A program made the position numbers and the translations under genes. A DNA stretch of 6,806 nucleotides from Auritidibacter sp. Marseille-P8566. GTDB lineage: Bacteria; Bacteroidota; Bacteroidia; Flavobacteriales; Flavobacteriaceae. This document shows positions 1-6,806 of this stretch, in pieces. Under the pieces are notes generated by a model. It saw only the letters and a list, made by a program, of their open reading frames with translations. It had not been told where the DNA came from and did no database searches. Position 1 is the first letter of the stretch, and each line of letters opens with the position of its first letter. The stretch lies in NCBI GenBank assembly GCA_943325595.2, contig CALPQA020000104.1, positions 1 through 6,806 of the forward strand, in the 5' to 3' direction.

Positions 1-2841
1 CCGCCAACATTCTCTCAAAATAGTGCTTTTTTAACTGCTGGTTTTAATTTAACATTAACCTCAACCATTCCTGGAACAACCATTTTATATACTCTCGACG
101 GCTCCGATCCCGATGAAAATAATCTTAGCGGAACAACGTACAGTTATAAAAATCAATATCCTGAATTTCCTGGGAACGCAACTGGTCCCCTACTGCAAAA
201 AAGTTTTCAAACATTGCAATATTCGGCACCAATAGCAATTGCTGATCGCTCGGCTTTAGCCAATAAAATAGCGGCAATATCAACAACTTATAGTTTTAAT
301 CCAACCTATATTCCAACAACTCCAATCTTTAAAGGCACAACAGTTAGAGCCAAAGTAATCAAACCTGGTGCACTATCAAGCACTATTGCAACAAAAAATT
401 ACTTTATTTCTCCGCAAGGAATCAACCGTTTTTCGTTGCCTGTTTTATCATTAAGTTGTAGTGAAAATAAATTATTTGATTATAATTCGGGAATAATGGT
501 TGCAGGAGTTGACTTTGATACTTGGAGGACTGCAAATCCAACATTAGATGCTCCTACTGCCGGATCCACTGCTAATTTTTTTCGTTTTGGAGTTACAACT
601 GAAAAAGTTGCCAACTTAAATTATTTTGTAAATGGCGTTCAAATCCTCAACCAAGATATTGGTCTTCGCTTGCATGGAGGCTCATCAAGAACGGCCCAAT
701 ACAAATCATTAAGCATCAATCCAAAATCCATTTATGGTGATGATTCCTTGAGTTATCCTTTTTTTATTGACCGTCCCTATGATAGTTTTGCAGGTTTAGT
801 CCTTCATAATTCGGGAAACGACTTCGATCAATCGATGTTTAGAGATGCCTTATGTCAGGAATTGATGAAATCTTTAAATGTTGTAACCAAAGGCTATCAG
901 CCTGTTATTACTTTTCTTAATGGAGAATATTGGGGAATATTAAGTATGAGAGATAAAATAGATGATAAATACTTTAAAAGAGTTTTCAACATCCCATTAA
1001 CCGAAATTGAATTATTAGAAGAACAATATATTATTCTTGAAGGAGTTGACAACGCCAATTATTTAGATATGATCAATTATGTTACCAATAATTCTTTGGC
1101 TACTCCAGCAAACTATGATTATATCAAAACAAGACTCGATCCTGAAAACTTTGAAGACTATTTTATTTCCAATATTTTCTTTGCAAATGGAGATTGGCCA
1201 ATGAATAACATTCTTTATTGGAGAAAAAAAACAGCAACCTATGAACCTAATGCGCCTTATGGGAATGATGGTCGGTGGAGATGGTTAGCACACGATATGG
1301 ACGACACGTTCTCAATAGGAAATCCGAATTTTGACACCAATAGTTTGGCAATGGCTACAGCTCCAAACGGTGTTTCGTATCCAAATCCTGATTGGTCTAC
1401 GTTGTTGTTGCGTAAAATGCTAGAAAATAACGATTTCAAAATCGGATTTATTAATCGTTTTGCAGATTTGTTAAACTCCTCCTTTTTGTCTTCAAGAATT
1501 GTTTCAAAAATTACAGAAATGAAGGCTAAATTAGAACCTTCGGCTACCGAGCATTTTGCAAGATGGAAAGCACCATTAGATAATGCCGATTGGAACTACT
1601 TTATCAACACTGAAACAAATTTTGCAAATGCAAGACCTTCAATTCAAAGAGATCATATTCGTTTGCAATTTGGAATCACCTCTAATTTAAACGCAATACT
1701 AAATGTTTCCAATCCCAATCATGGTTATATCAAAATGAATACCATAGCTATTACTGAAGGAACGCCCGGAATTGCGAACAATCCATATCCATGGACAGGA
1801 ATCTATTTTAATGGAATTCCTGTAAAGTTAAAAGCTATTGCAAAACCTGGATTTATTTTTAGTTATTGGAGTGGCGCCTCAACAAGCACCAACCCAGAAA
1901 TTACAATTACGCCAACCGCTAATTTTTCGGTTACCGCTAATTTTATTCCTGATACTACTTATGAGGCAAGTGTACCAATATATTTTTGGTATATGGACGG
2001 ACTTATTGCTAATAACGTTCCATTAGAAACGCTAAATTCGACCTATCATATTGGACCAAATGCTTTCATTCAGTACCAATCTTGTCTTGCCGGATATCCT
2101 TTTCCTGTTGGAAATGTCAATAGAAACAAAGCTTCAATGGAAAGAAGAAACAGTCCAACAAACATTAATTATAATCCAGTTGTAAACAATAATCTTACTT
2201 ATGATGTAAATTTGATGAAAGGGCTTCAAATCAAACAGTTTTTTCAAAACGGAAGTCTAGAAAACACGCTTATATTTAATATCTCCACCTCAGGATTCAA
2301 AAACATCAAGCTTTCATTTGCAGCAATGAATGAACTTGCGGGGATTAACGGAATTTCCGTGGATTATGCCACAAATTCAGGAACTCCCATTTGGCAAACA
2401 ACAGGGTTAACCAATCCATCTTTGCAATTATTCAGTGCCTATCAATTGTATCAAGTAGACTTCACGGCAATTACCGCTGTGAACGATAATGGTTTCTTTA
2501 AAGTGCGTTTGCGATTTACTGGTCCCAACCTAACATTAGACGCAGGAAACAGAGTGACCTTCAATAATATTGGGGTTGATGGAGTTCAACTTCCATTGCT
2601 AGTGGGCGAAAATAGTGCGCTGCAATTCAAATATTATCCTAACCCATTTCAAGATGTAATCAACATTGTGGGTGTCAATAATTTTGCAGAATATGCTATT
2701 TATGCCATTGATGGGAAGTTATTGAAAAAAGGAATCTTGCAAAATTCTCAAATACATTTAAGTGATTTATCAAAAGGAATATACCTGCTGCAACTCTCTT
2801 TAGATGGCAAGAAAGAAACTCAAAAAATAATAAAACAATAA
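1..2841 (+). CDS. Secreted CotH kinase-family protein with T9SS sorting tail, 5'-truncated by the window edge (copy 1)
   Basis: The frame is open from base 1 to the TAA at 2839-2841 (946 visible residues). By alignment with copy 2 about 174 N-terminal residues, holding the signal peptide and lamin-tail domain, lie upstream, so the TTG at 214 is not a start. Domains by window codon: chitobiase/hexosaminidase C-terminal-like Ig domain about 1-135 (YTLDGSDP); CotH kinase-like domain about 146-555, with LPVLSLS, NGEYWGI, and RWRW followed by H431-D-M-D434, the probable metal-binding aspartates; InlB-type beta repeat about 573-650 (WSGAS); a conserved beta-rich module about 652-865 (SCLAGYPFP, KASMERRN); T9SS type A tail from about 877 (YYPNPF) to the terminal KIIKQ. 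CotH proteins are atypical kinases, known from Bacillus spore coat and from Bacteroidetes surface proteins. Kinase activity here is unproven: the residue after NGEYWGILSMR is Asp318, where copy 2 has Glu. The substrate is unknown; location should be the cell surface or outside the cell. Confidence 0.9.
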   Translation, partial: PPTFSQNSAFLTAGFNLTLTSTIPGTTILYTLDGSDPDENNLSGTTYSYKNQYPEFPGNATGPLLQKSFQTLQYSAPIAIADRSALANKIAAISTTYSFNPTYIPTTPIFKGTTVRAKVIKPGALSSTIATKNYFISPQGINRFSLPVLSLSCSENKLFDYNSGIMVAGVDFDTWRTANPTLDAPTAGSTANFFRFGVTTEKVANLNYFVNGVQILNQDIGLRLHGGSSRTAQYKSLSINPKSIYGDDSLSYPFFIDRPYDSFAGLVLHNSGNDFDQSMFRDALCQELMKSLNVVTKGYQPVITFLNGEYWGILSMRDKIDDKYFKRVFNIPLTEIELLEEQYIILEGVDNANYLDMINYVTNNSLATPANYDYIKTRLDPENFEDYFISNIFFANGDWPMNNILYWRKKTATYEPNAPYGNDGRWRWLAHDMDDTFSIGNPNFDTNSLAMATAPNGVSYPNPDWSTLLLRKMLENNDFKIGFINRFADLLNSSFLSSRIVSKITEMKAKLEPSATEHFARWKAPLDNADWNYFINTETNFANARPSIQRDHIRLQFGITSNLNAILNVSNPNHGYIKMNTIAITEGTPGIANNPYPWTGIYFNGIPVKLKAIAKPGFIFSYWSGASTSTNPEITITPTANFSVTANFIPDTTYEASVPIYFWYMDGLIANNVPLETLNSTYHIGPNAFIQYQSCLAGYPFPVGNVNRNKASMERRNSPTNINYNPVVNNNLTYDVNLMKGLQIKQFFQNGSLENTLIFNISTSGFKNIKLSFAAMNELAGINGISVDYATNSGTPIWQTTGLTNPSLQLFSAYQLYQVDFTAITAVNDNGFFKVRLRFTGPNLTLDAGNRVTFNNIGVDGVQLPLLVGENSALQFKYYPNPFQDVINIVGVNNFAEYAIYAIDGKLLKKGILQNSQIHLSDLSKGIYLLQLSLDGKKETQKIIKQ

Positions 2842-2861
2842 AATAAATATTGCCTTATTCT

Positions 2862-2897
2862 AAACGGAGGATTCATTTTGTTTCCTCCGTTTTTTTT
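2862..2897 (+). terminator. Rho-independent terminator of CotH copy 1
   Basis: A perfect 10-bp stem pairs 2862-2871 (AAACGGAGGA) with 2883-2892 (TCCTCCGTTT) around an 11-nt loop, and the right arm runs into an uninterrupted T run to 2897. It starts 20 nt after the stop codon. It separates the two CotH genes transcriptionally, although read-through is possible. The A run before the left arm is short, so it acts mainly on the plus strand. Confidence 0.9.
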
Positions 2898-3052
2898 AAT
2901 AAAACAATACCCCTACTTTATAAAATTTCAAACTAAAAGACTTCAAATTTTACATTTAAACGATTAAATCTCGTTTGGTATAGATAAAAAAAAGGAGCCT
3001 GTTTTAAATTATTTAACTTGCATATAATTAATAACCAATAAGTTAACTCGCT
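2898..3052 (+). promoter_or_regulatory. AT-rich leader of CotH copy 2, presumed promoter region
   Basis: Because a strong terminator precedes it, this stretch most likely carries the promoter of the downstream gene. I find no clean Bacteroidetes-type -7 box (TAnnTTTG). The nearest matches are TACATTTA at 2951-2958 and TTAACTTG at 3013-3020, neither with a convincing upstream TTG box. No Shine-Dalgarno motif precedes the ATG at 3053; the upstream bases are A/T-rich, as is usual in Flavobacteriaceae. No small ORF or RNA gene is evident. The promoter position is therefore inferred from context only. Confidence 0.35.
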
Positions 3053-6000
3053 ATGAAAAAATTATTTACACTTACGTTTTTTTCTTATCTACTGCTGTTT
3101 TTTCAACCCCTATTGGGACAAAATTTAGTGATTAATGAAATTCTAACTTCAAACATTGCTTCCAATACTGATGAAGATGGAACGCCTCAAGATTGGATAG
3201 AATTGTATAATAAAGGAGCTGTTGCCATAAATTTATCTGGTTATGGCTTATCGGATGACGTGACAATTTTGAATAAATGGGTGTTCCCAAATGTCACTAT
3301 TGGAGCCGGGCAATACTTGTTAATTTGGGCTTCCGACAAGAACCGAGCTGTGTCGGGAAGTCCATTGCATACCAATTTCAAAATTAGTGCTTCGGGAGAA
3401 ATTATTACGTTGAGCAATTCGTCTGGGACCGTTATAGATACTGTACCAGCAACAGTAATTCCTGCCGATATTTCTTTTGGAAGGCTTCCAAACGGAACTG
3501 GGAATTTTGTGTTTTTTGAAACTATTACTCCTTCAGCGGTAAACTCATTACAAGGATTTTCTGGGGCATTGAATCCTCCTGTTTTTTCTCAAAATGGTGG
3601 GTTTTATACTTCCGGTTTCAGTTTAACTTTATCCTCATTAGATGCTGGGGCTACAATTTATTATACGCTTGACGGCTCAGAACCAAGAGAAAACAACTTA
3701 AATGGAACAACCTACACTTATAAAAATCAATATCCAGAATTACCTGGACAATCACTAGGGCCACTTTTGAATAATAGTTATAAAACGCTACTTTATTCAA
3801 GTCCAATAAGCATTGTCGATAGAAGTTCGCAACCCAATAAAGTTTCCGCTATTTCTTCTACCTATAATTTTGATTCGTCCTATTATTTCCCTGACAATCC
3901 TGTTTATAAAGGCACAATTGTAAGGGTAAAAGTTGTGAAATCTGGTTTCATAGACAGTAAAATAGTAACCAAAAACTATTTTATTACTCCACAAGGAAGC
4001 GCCAAATATTCGTTACCAGTAATTTCAATAAGCATTAATGAAGACCGTTTTTTTGATTATAATAATGGAATATATGTGGCTGGGAAAGTATTTGACGATT
4101 GGCGAATTGCCAATCCAAATGGAGTAGCAAGAGCAAGTAAAGCTGGAAATTATTATTGGGAAGAAAACGATGAAAGAATTGGAAATTTATGCTATTTTGT
4201 TAATGGCTCCGAAGTAATAAACCAAGATGTGGGTTTAAAAATTAGGGGAGGTTCCACGAGAAGATATGAAAAAAAATCGTTGACCGTTTATGCCAGATCA
4301 GAATATGGAGATGGTACAATGGATTATAATTTTTTTCGAGAATTACCCTACAACAGTTATGATCGATTAACGCTTTCAAATTCAGGTTGGGACTTCCGTT
4401 TAACAAAATTCAGAGACGCTTTAGACCATCAATTATGTAAAGAATTACATGCTGAAATAGAAGCGTACCAACCCACAATTGCTTTTGTAAATGGGGAATA
4501 TTGGGGTATTTTAAATATTCGGGAACGGTACGACAATAACTATTTTCAAAGAGTTTACAATACAAATGCTGTCGATTTGTTAGAGAATGAAGCAGATATA
4601 AAAGAGGGAGATGCCGTTCATTATTCTGCAATGACCACCTATTTACAAACACATTCTGTGGCTTCAGATGCTAATTATAATTATATTAAAACACAACTTG
4701 ATCCCGAAAGTTTTAGCGATTTTTTTATTGCGAATATCTTCTTTCAAAATGCCGATTTTCCTAATAATAATGTTCAATATTGGAGAAACAAAACGGCTTC
4801 TTACGAACCCAATGCGGCATATGGTCTTGACGGAAGATGGCGATGGCTTTTGCACGATATGGACGCTACATTTTCGTTTGGAACAGATGATTTTAATGGT
4901 AATACATTGGCAATCGCAACAGCAATTAATACCACTGATGTAAATCCAGAATGGTCAACTTTAATATTAAGAAAACTATTGGAAAACAATACTTTTAAAA
5001 TAGATTTTATCAATCGATTTGCAGATTTATTGAATACTTCTTTTCTTTCTACAAGGATAATTTCTAAAATGGATCAAATGAAAAGTGGTATCACTGCAGA
5101 AATGCCTGGTGAAATTACGCGCTGGAGCGTACCCTTAAATTTAACCGAATGGGAAGAATATTTGAGTCTTCAAAAAGATTTTGCCAATGCAAGACCTGCG
5201 TTTCAAAGAGACCACATTCGTTCTAAATTTACTATCTCATCGAATTTAAATGCAACTTTAAATGTATCAGGCGCAAATCACGGGTATATAAAAATAAATA
5301 CCATTGCTATTATAGACGGAACGCCTGGGATTACCGGAAATCCATATCCATGGACTGGAATATATTTTAATGGAATTCCTTTGAAATTGAAAGCAACTGC
5401 AAAACCTGGATTCGTTTTTAGAAATTGGAGTGGCGCTTCAACAAGTACAAATCCTGAAATTACGATTACTCCAACAGACAATTTTTCGATAACCGCTAAT
5501 TTTATTCCTGATTCTAATTATGAAGCTAGCGTGCCTATTTATTTTTGGTACATGGACGGAACAATAGCTAATAATGTTCCTCTAGAAACACTTAATTCAA
5601 CGTATCGAATTGGGTTAAATGCAAACATTCAATTTCAATCTTGTCTTGCGGGTTATCCATTTCCCGTTGGAAATGTAAACAGAAGTAAAGCCTCGATGGA
5701 AAGACGAAATAATCCCACAAATATTAATTATATGTCCATCGCTAATAATAATTTATCCTATGACGCCAATGCGATGAAAGGATTGCAAATCAAACAATTT
5801 TTTCAAAATGGGGGGCTTGAAAATACCTTAATATTGAATATTTCTACAGCTGGTTTTAAAAACATTAAACTGTCTTTTGCTGCTTTGGATGAACTCGCAG
5901 GAGTCACTGGAATTAGTATTGATTATGCTATAAATTCTGGAACTCCTATTTGGATAACCACTGGATTAACTAATGCTTCATTGCAATTATTGAGTACATA

Positions 6001-6400
6001 CCAGTTGTATCAAACTGATTTTACTTCGATAACTTCAATAAATGATAATGCGAATTTTAAAGTGCGCCTGCGCTTTACAGGACCCAATATGACATTAGAC
6101 GCAGGAAATAGAGTGACATTTAACAATGTTGCTGTAGAAGGTGTTGAGCTGCCTCTACTTGTGGTTGAAAACGAAAATTCAAAGTTCAAAATTTATCCAA
6201 ATCCGTTTTCGGAAATAATTAAAATAACCGGAATGGGAGCTTTTGCTAATTATTCGATTTTTACAATGGATGGAAAACTAATTCATCATAATAAATTACA
6301 AAATTCCGAAATCAATTTTGGGGAACTGTCAAAAGGCATTTACCTCCTTCAATTGACTTCTGACGGAGTAAACGAAACCCATAAAATAATTAAACAATAA
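3053..6400 (+). CDS. Secreted lamin-tail/CotH kinase-family protein with T9SS sorting tail (copy 2, complete)
   Basis: Complete 1115-residue protein. The ATG at 3053 is followed directly by a signal peptide (MKKLF, hydrophobic core, probable cleavage between G22 and Q23), which supports this start. Domains: lamin-tail domain about 24-135 (NLVINEI, DWIELYN, SGYGLSDD); chitobiase-like Ig domain about 175-310 (YYTLDGSEP); CotH kinase-like domain about 320-730, with LPVISIS, GGSTRR, NSGWDF, NGEYWGILNIRE (E491), and RWRWLL-H601-D-M-D604; InlB-type beta repeat about 742-820; conserved beta-rich module about 822-1033; T9SS type A tail about 1041-1115 (KIYPNPF, final KIIKQ). E491 and the DMD aspartates agree with CotH family motifs, so an active phosphotransferase is plausible but not shown. 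Sec export followed by T9SS transport to the surface is expected. It is a tandem paralogue of the upstream gene and converges on rfbD. The lamin-tail and Ig modules may bind a surface polymer or partner (inference). Confidence 0.93.
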   Translation: MKKLFTLTFFSYLLLFFQPLLGQNLVINEILTSNIASNTDEDGTPQDWIELYNKGAVAINLSGYGLSDDVTILNKWVFPNVTIGAGQYLLIWASDKNRAVSGSPLHTNFKISASGEIITLSNSSGTVIDTVPATVIPADISFGRLPNGTGNFVFFETITPSAVNSLQGFSGALNPPVFSQNGGFYTSGFSLTLSSLDAGATIYYTLDGSEPRENNLNGTTYTYKNQYPELPGQSLGPLLNNSYKTLLYSSPISIVDRSSQPNKVSAISSTYNFDSSYYFPDNPVYKGTIVRVKVVKSGFIDSKIVTKNYFITPQGSAKYSLPVISISINEDRFFDYNNGIYVAGKVFDDWRIANPNGVARASKAGNYYWEENDERIGNLCYFVNGSEVINQDVGLKIRGGSTRRYEKKSLTVYARSEYGDGTMDYNFFRELPYNSYDRLTLSNSGWDFRLTKFRDALDHQLCKELHAEIEAYQPTIAFVNGEYWGILNIRERYDNNYFQRVYNTNAVDLLENEADIKEGDAVHYSAMTTYLQTHSVASDANYNYIKTQLDPESFSDFFIANIFFQNADFPNNNVQYWRNKTASYEPNAAYGLDGRWRWLLHDMDATFSFGTDDFNGNTLAIATAINTTDVNPEWSTLILRKLLENNTFKIDFINRFADLLNTSFLSTRIISKMDQMKSGITAEMPGEITRWSVPLNLTEWEEYLSLQKDFANARPAFQRDHIRSKFTISSNLNATLNVSGANHGYIKINTIAIIDGTPGITGNPYPWTGIYFNGIPLKLKATAKPGFVFRNWSGASTSTNPEITITPTDNFSITANFIPDSNYEASVPIYFWYMDGTIANNVPLETLNSTYRIGLNANIQFQSCLAGYPFPVGNVNRSKASMERRNNPTNINYMSIANNNLSYDANAMKGLQIKQFFQNGGLENTLILNISTAGFKNIKLSFAALDELAGVTGISIDYAINSGTPIWITTGLTNASLQLLSTYQLYQTDFTSITSINDNANFKVRLRFTGPNMTLDAGNRVTFNNVAVEGVELPLLVVENENSKFKIYPNPFSEIIKITGMGAFANYSIFTMDGKLIHHNKLQNSEINFGELSKGIYLLQLTSDGVNETHKIIKQ

Positions 6401-6419
6401 AAGCCATTTAAATGAGGTA

Positions 6420-6457
6420 AAATGGAGTATTCGTTTATCGTTTACTCCGTTTTATTT
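6420..6457 (+). terminator. Rho-independent terminator of CotH copy 2, possibly bidirectional
   Basis: A 10-bp stem pairs 6420-6429 (AAATGGAGTA) with 6443-6452 (TACTCCGTTT), with one T-G wobble and a 13-nt loop, followed by the T-rich tail TTTTATTT. It begins 19 nt after the CotH stop. Its right arm touches the stop codon of the convergent rfbD gene (6452-6454). On the minus strand the stem is followed by a short TTTT, so it may also end rfbD transcription, more weakly. Confidence 0.8.
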
Positions 6458-6806
6458 ATATTTTTTAATGGAATCCTCCCAAGATTGAATCGCAATTCCA
6501 AAAGTGGTTTTGATTTTCGTTTTGTCTAAAACACTGTATTTTGGTCTTTCGGCAGGGGTTGGAAATTGGGTTGTTGGAATTGGATTTAATTCAATTTTAA
6601 CCTCATTGATTTCGAATATTTTTTTTGCAAAATCAAACCAACTGCATTGTCCTTCGTTGCTGAAATTGTAAATTCCATATTGGTCATTGCTAGTTTTACT
6701 TTCTACAATTTTCAAAATGGCATTTGCTAAATCAACGGCGTTTGTTGGTGTTCCAATTTGATCGTTTACCACATTCAACGAACTTCGTTCTGAAGCCAAT
6801 CGCAAC
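6452..6806 (-). CDS. rfbD: dTDP-4-dehydrorhamnose reductase, C-terminal part (5' end beyond the window)
   Basis: The last 117 codons of an RmlD/RfbD-type reductase, which performs the final NAD(P)H-dependent step of dTDP-L-rhamnose synthesis in the cytoplasm for O-antigen, capsule or glycan assembly. Recognisable family motifs are NVVNDQIGTPT (about visible residues 11-21), the GIYNFSNEGQCSWFDFA segment (about 44-60), and PIPTTQFPTPAERPKYSVLD (about 75-94), then a terminal W-x-x-S-I-KKYK helix. The family is usually about 280-300 residues, so roughly 170 residues, including the Rossmann fold and the catalytic YxxxK, lie outside the window. The TTG at 6805-6803 encodes an internal Leu and is not the start. 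The gene converges on the CotH gene with a 51-bp gap and is presumably the distal end of a rhamnose or surface-polysaccharide cluster. Confidence 0.92.
   Translation of the reverse strand, partial: LRLASERSSLNVVNDQIGTPTNAVDLANAILKIVESKTSNDQYGIYNFSNEGQCSWFDFAKKIFEINEVKIELNPIPTTQFPTPAERPKYSVLDKTKIKTTFGIAIQSWEDSIKKYK

Larger units (their letters stand above)
1..6458 (+). repeat. Tandem gene duplication: 1-2897 is homologous to 3575-6457
   Basis: Copy 1 (from codon 1) and copy 2 (from residue 175, base 3575) align nearly without gaps through to the last residues, KIIKQ, and on to a similar terminator. In a 162-residue segment (copy 2 residues 732-893) I counted 138 identities; in a 64-residue segment of the CotH core (copy 2 residues 394-457) only 31. 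Short identical DNA stretches persist, such as AATCCATATCCATGGA and TTTTAATGGAATTCCT, but overall the DNA has diverged, so this is an old duplication rather than a fresh one. Confidence 0.85.

Noticed and set aside
214..216. TTG as the start codon of copy 1
   Set aside because: The frame is open from base 1 and the residues upstream of 214 align closely with copy 2 (PP.FSQ, YTLDGS, KNQYPE), so the coding region begins outside the window.
1257..1439. Antisense 60-codon open frame in copy 1, resembling the antisense frame at 4801-5013 in copy 2
   Set aside because: The resemblance between the two antisense peptides follows from the homology of the sense genes (the RWRW..HDMD region), so it is not evidence for a conserved antisense gene.
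2921..2952. Inverted repeat TAAAATTT / AAATTTTA in the intergenic region
   Set aside because: The arms are only 8 bp, entirely A/T, in an AT-rich stretch, with no extension of the stem; not distinguishable from chance.
3023..3028. TATAAT hexamer as a sigma70-type -10 box
   Set aside because: Bacteroidetes primary sigma factors use a different consensus, there is no matching -35 element, and such hexamers are expected by chance in AT-rich DNA.
2842..3052. Possible toxin-antitoxin, small RNA or mobile-element remnant between the CotH genes
   Set aside because: Only a terminator and AT-rich leader are visible; no small ORF, terminal repeat or transposase fragment is present.
4410..5013. Open frames of 63-91 codons on both strands inside copy 2 (for example 4410-4652 minus, 4668-4943 plus, 4801-5013 minus)
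   Set aside because: They lie inside a well-supported CDS, encode no recognisable protein, and several mirror conserved codons of the CotH gene; they are chance antisense or frame-shifted openings.

Overview
The window looks like part of a Bacteroidetes genome, most likely Flavobacteriaceae (Flavobacterium-like). The DNA is AT-rich, both large proteins end in type IX secretion system (T9SS) sorting tails of the YPNPF...KIIKQ kind, the one visible signal peptide ends in a Gly-Gln junction typical of the phylum, and the visible gene start has no Shine-Dalgarno motif.

Layout: (1) 1-2841, plus strand: a very large secreted CotH-family protein whose 5' end lies outside the window. (2) 2842-3052: an intergenic stretch with a strong rho-independent terminator followed by an AT-rich leader for the next gene. 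(3) 3053-6400, plus strand: a complete 1115-residue paralogue with signal peptide, lamin-tail domain, chitobiase-like Ig domain, CotH kinase-like domain, InlB-type beta repeat, a conserved ~210-residue beta-rich module and a T9SS tail. (4) 6420-6457: a second terminator of nearly the same design. (5) 6452-6806, minus strand: the C-terminal 117 residues of dTDP-4-dehydrorhamnose reductase (rfbD/rmlD), converging on the CotH gene and running out of the window.

The two large genes are a tandem duplication that appears to include the downstream terminator. The copies have diverged unevenly: the CotH core is about half identical, while the beta-rich C-terminal part is about 85% identical in hand-counted segments. 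Each gene has its own terminator, so they are probably separate transcription units or a loosely coupled pair. Both products should be exported by Sec, moved across the outer membrane by T9SS, and anchored or released at the surface. The neighbouring rhamnose gene suggests a cell-surface polysaccharide locus next door, but a functional link is only an inference. I see no CRISPR array, RNA gene, transposase or phage feature, and nothing that clearly amounts to an undescribed system.
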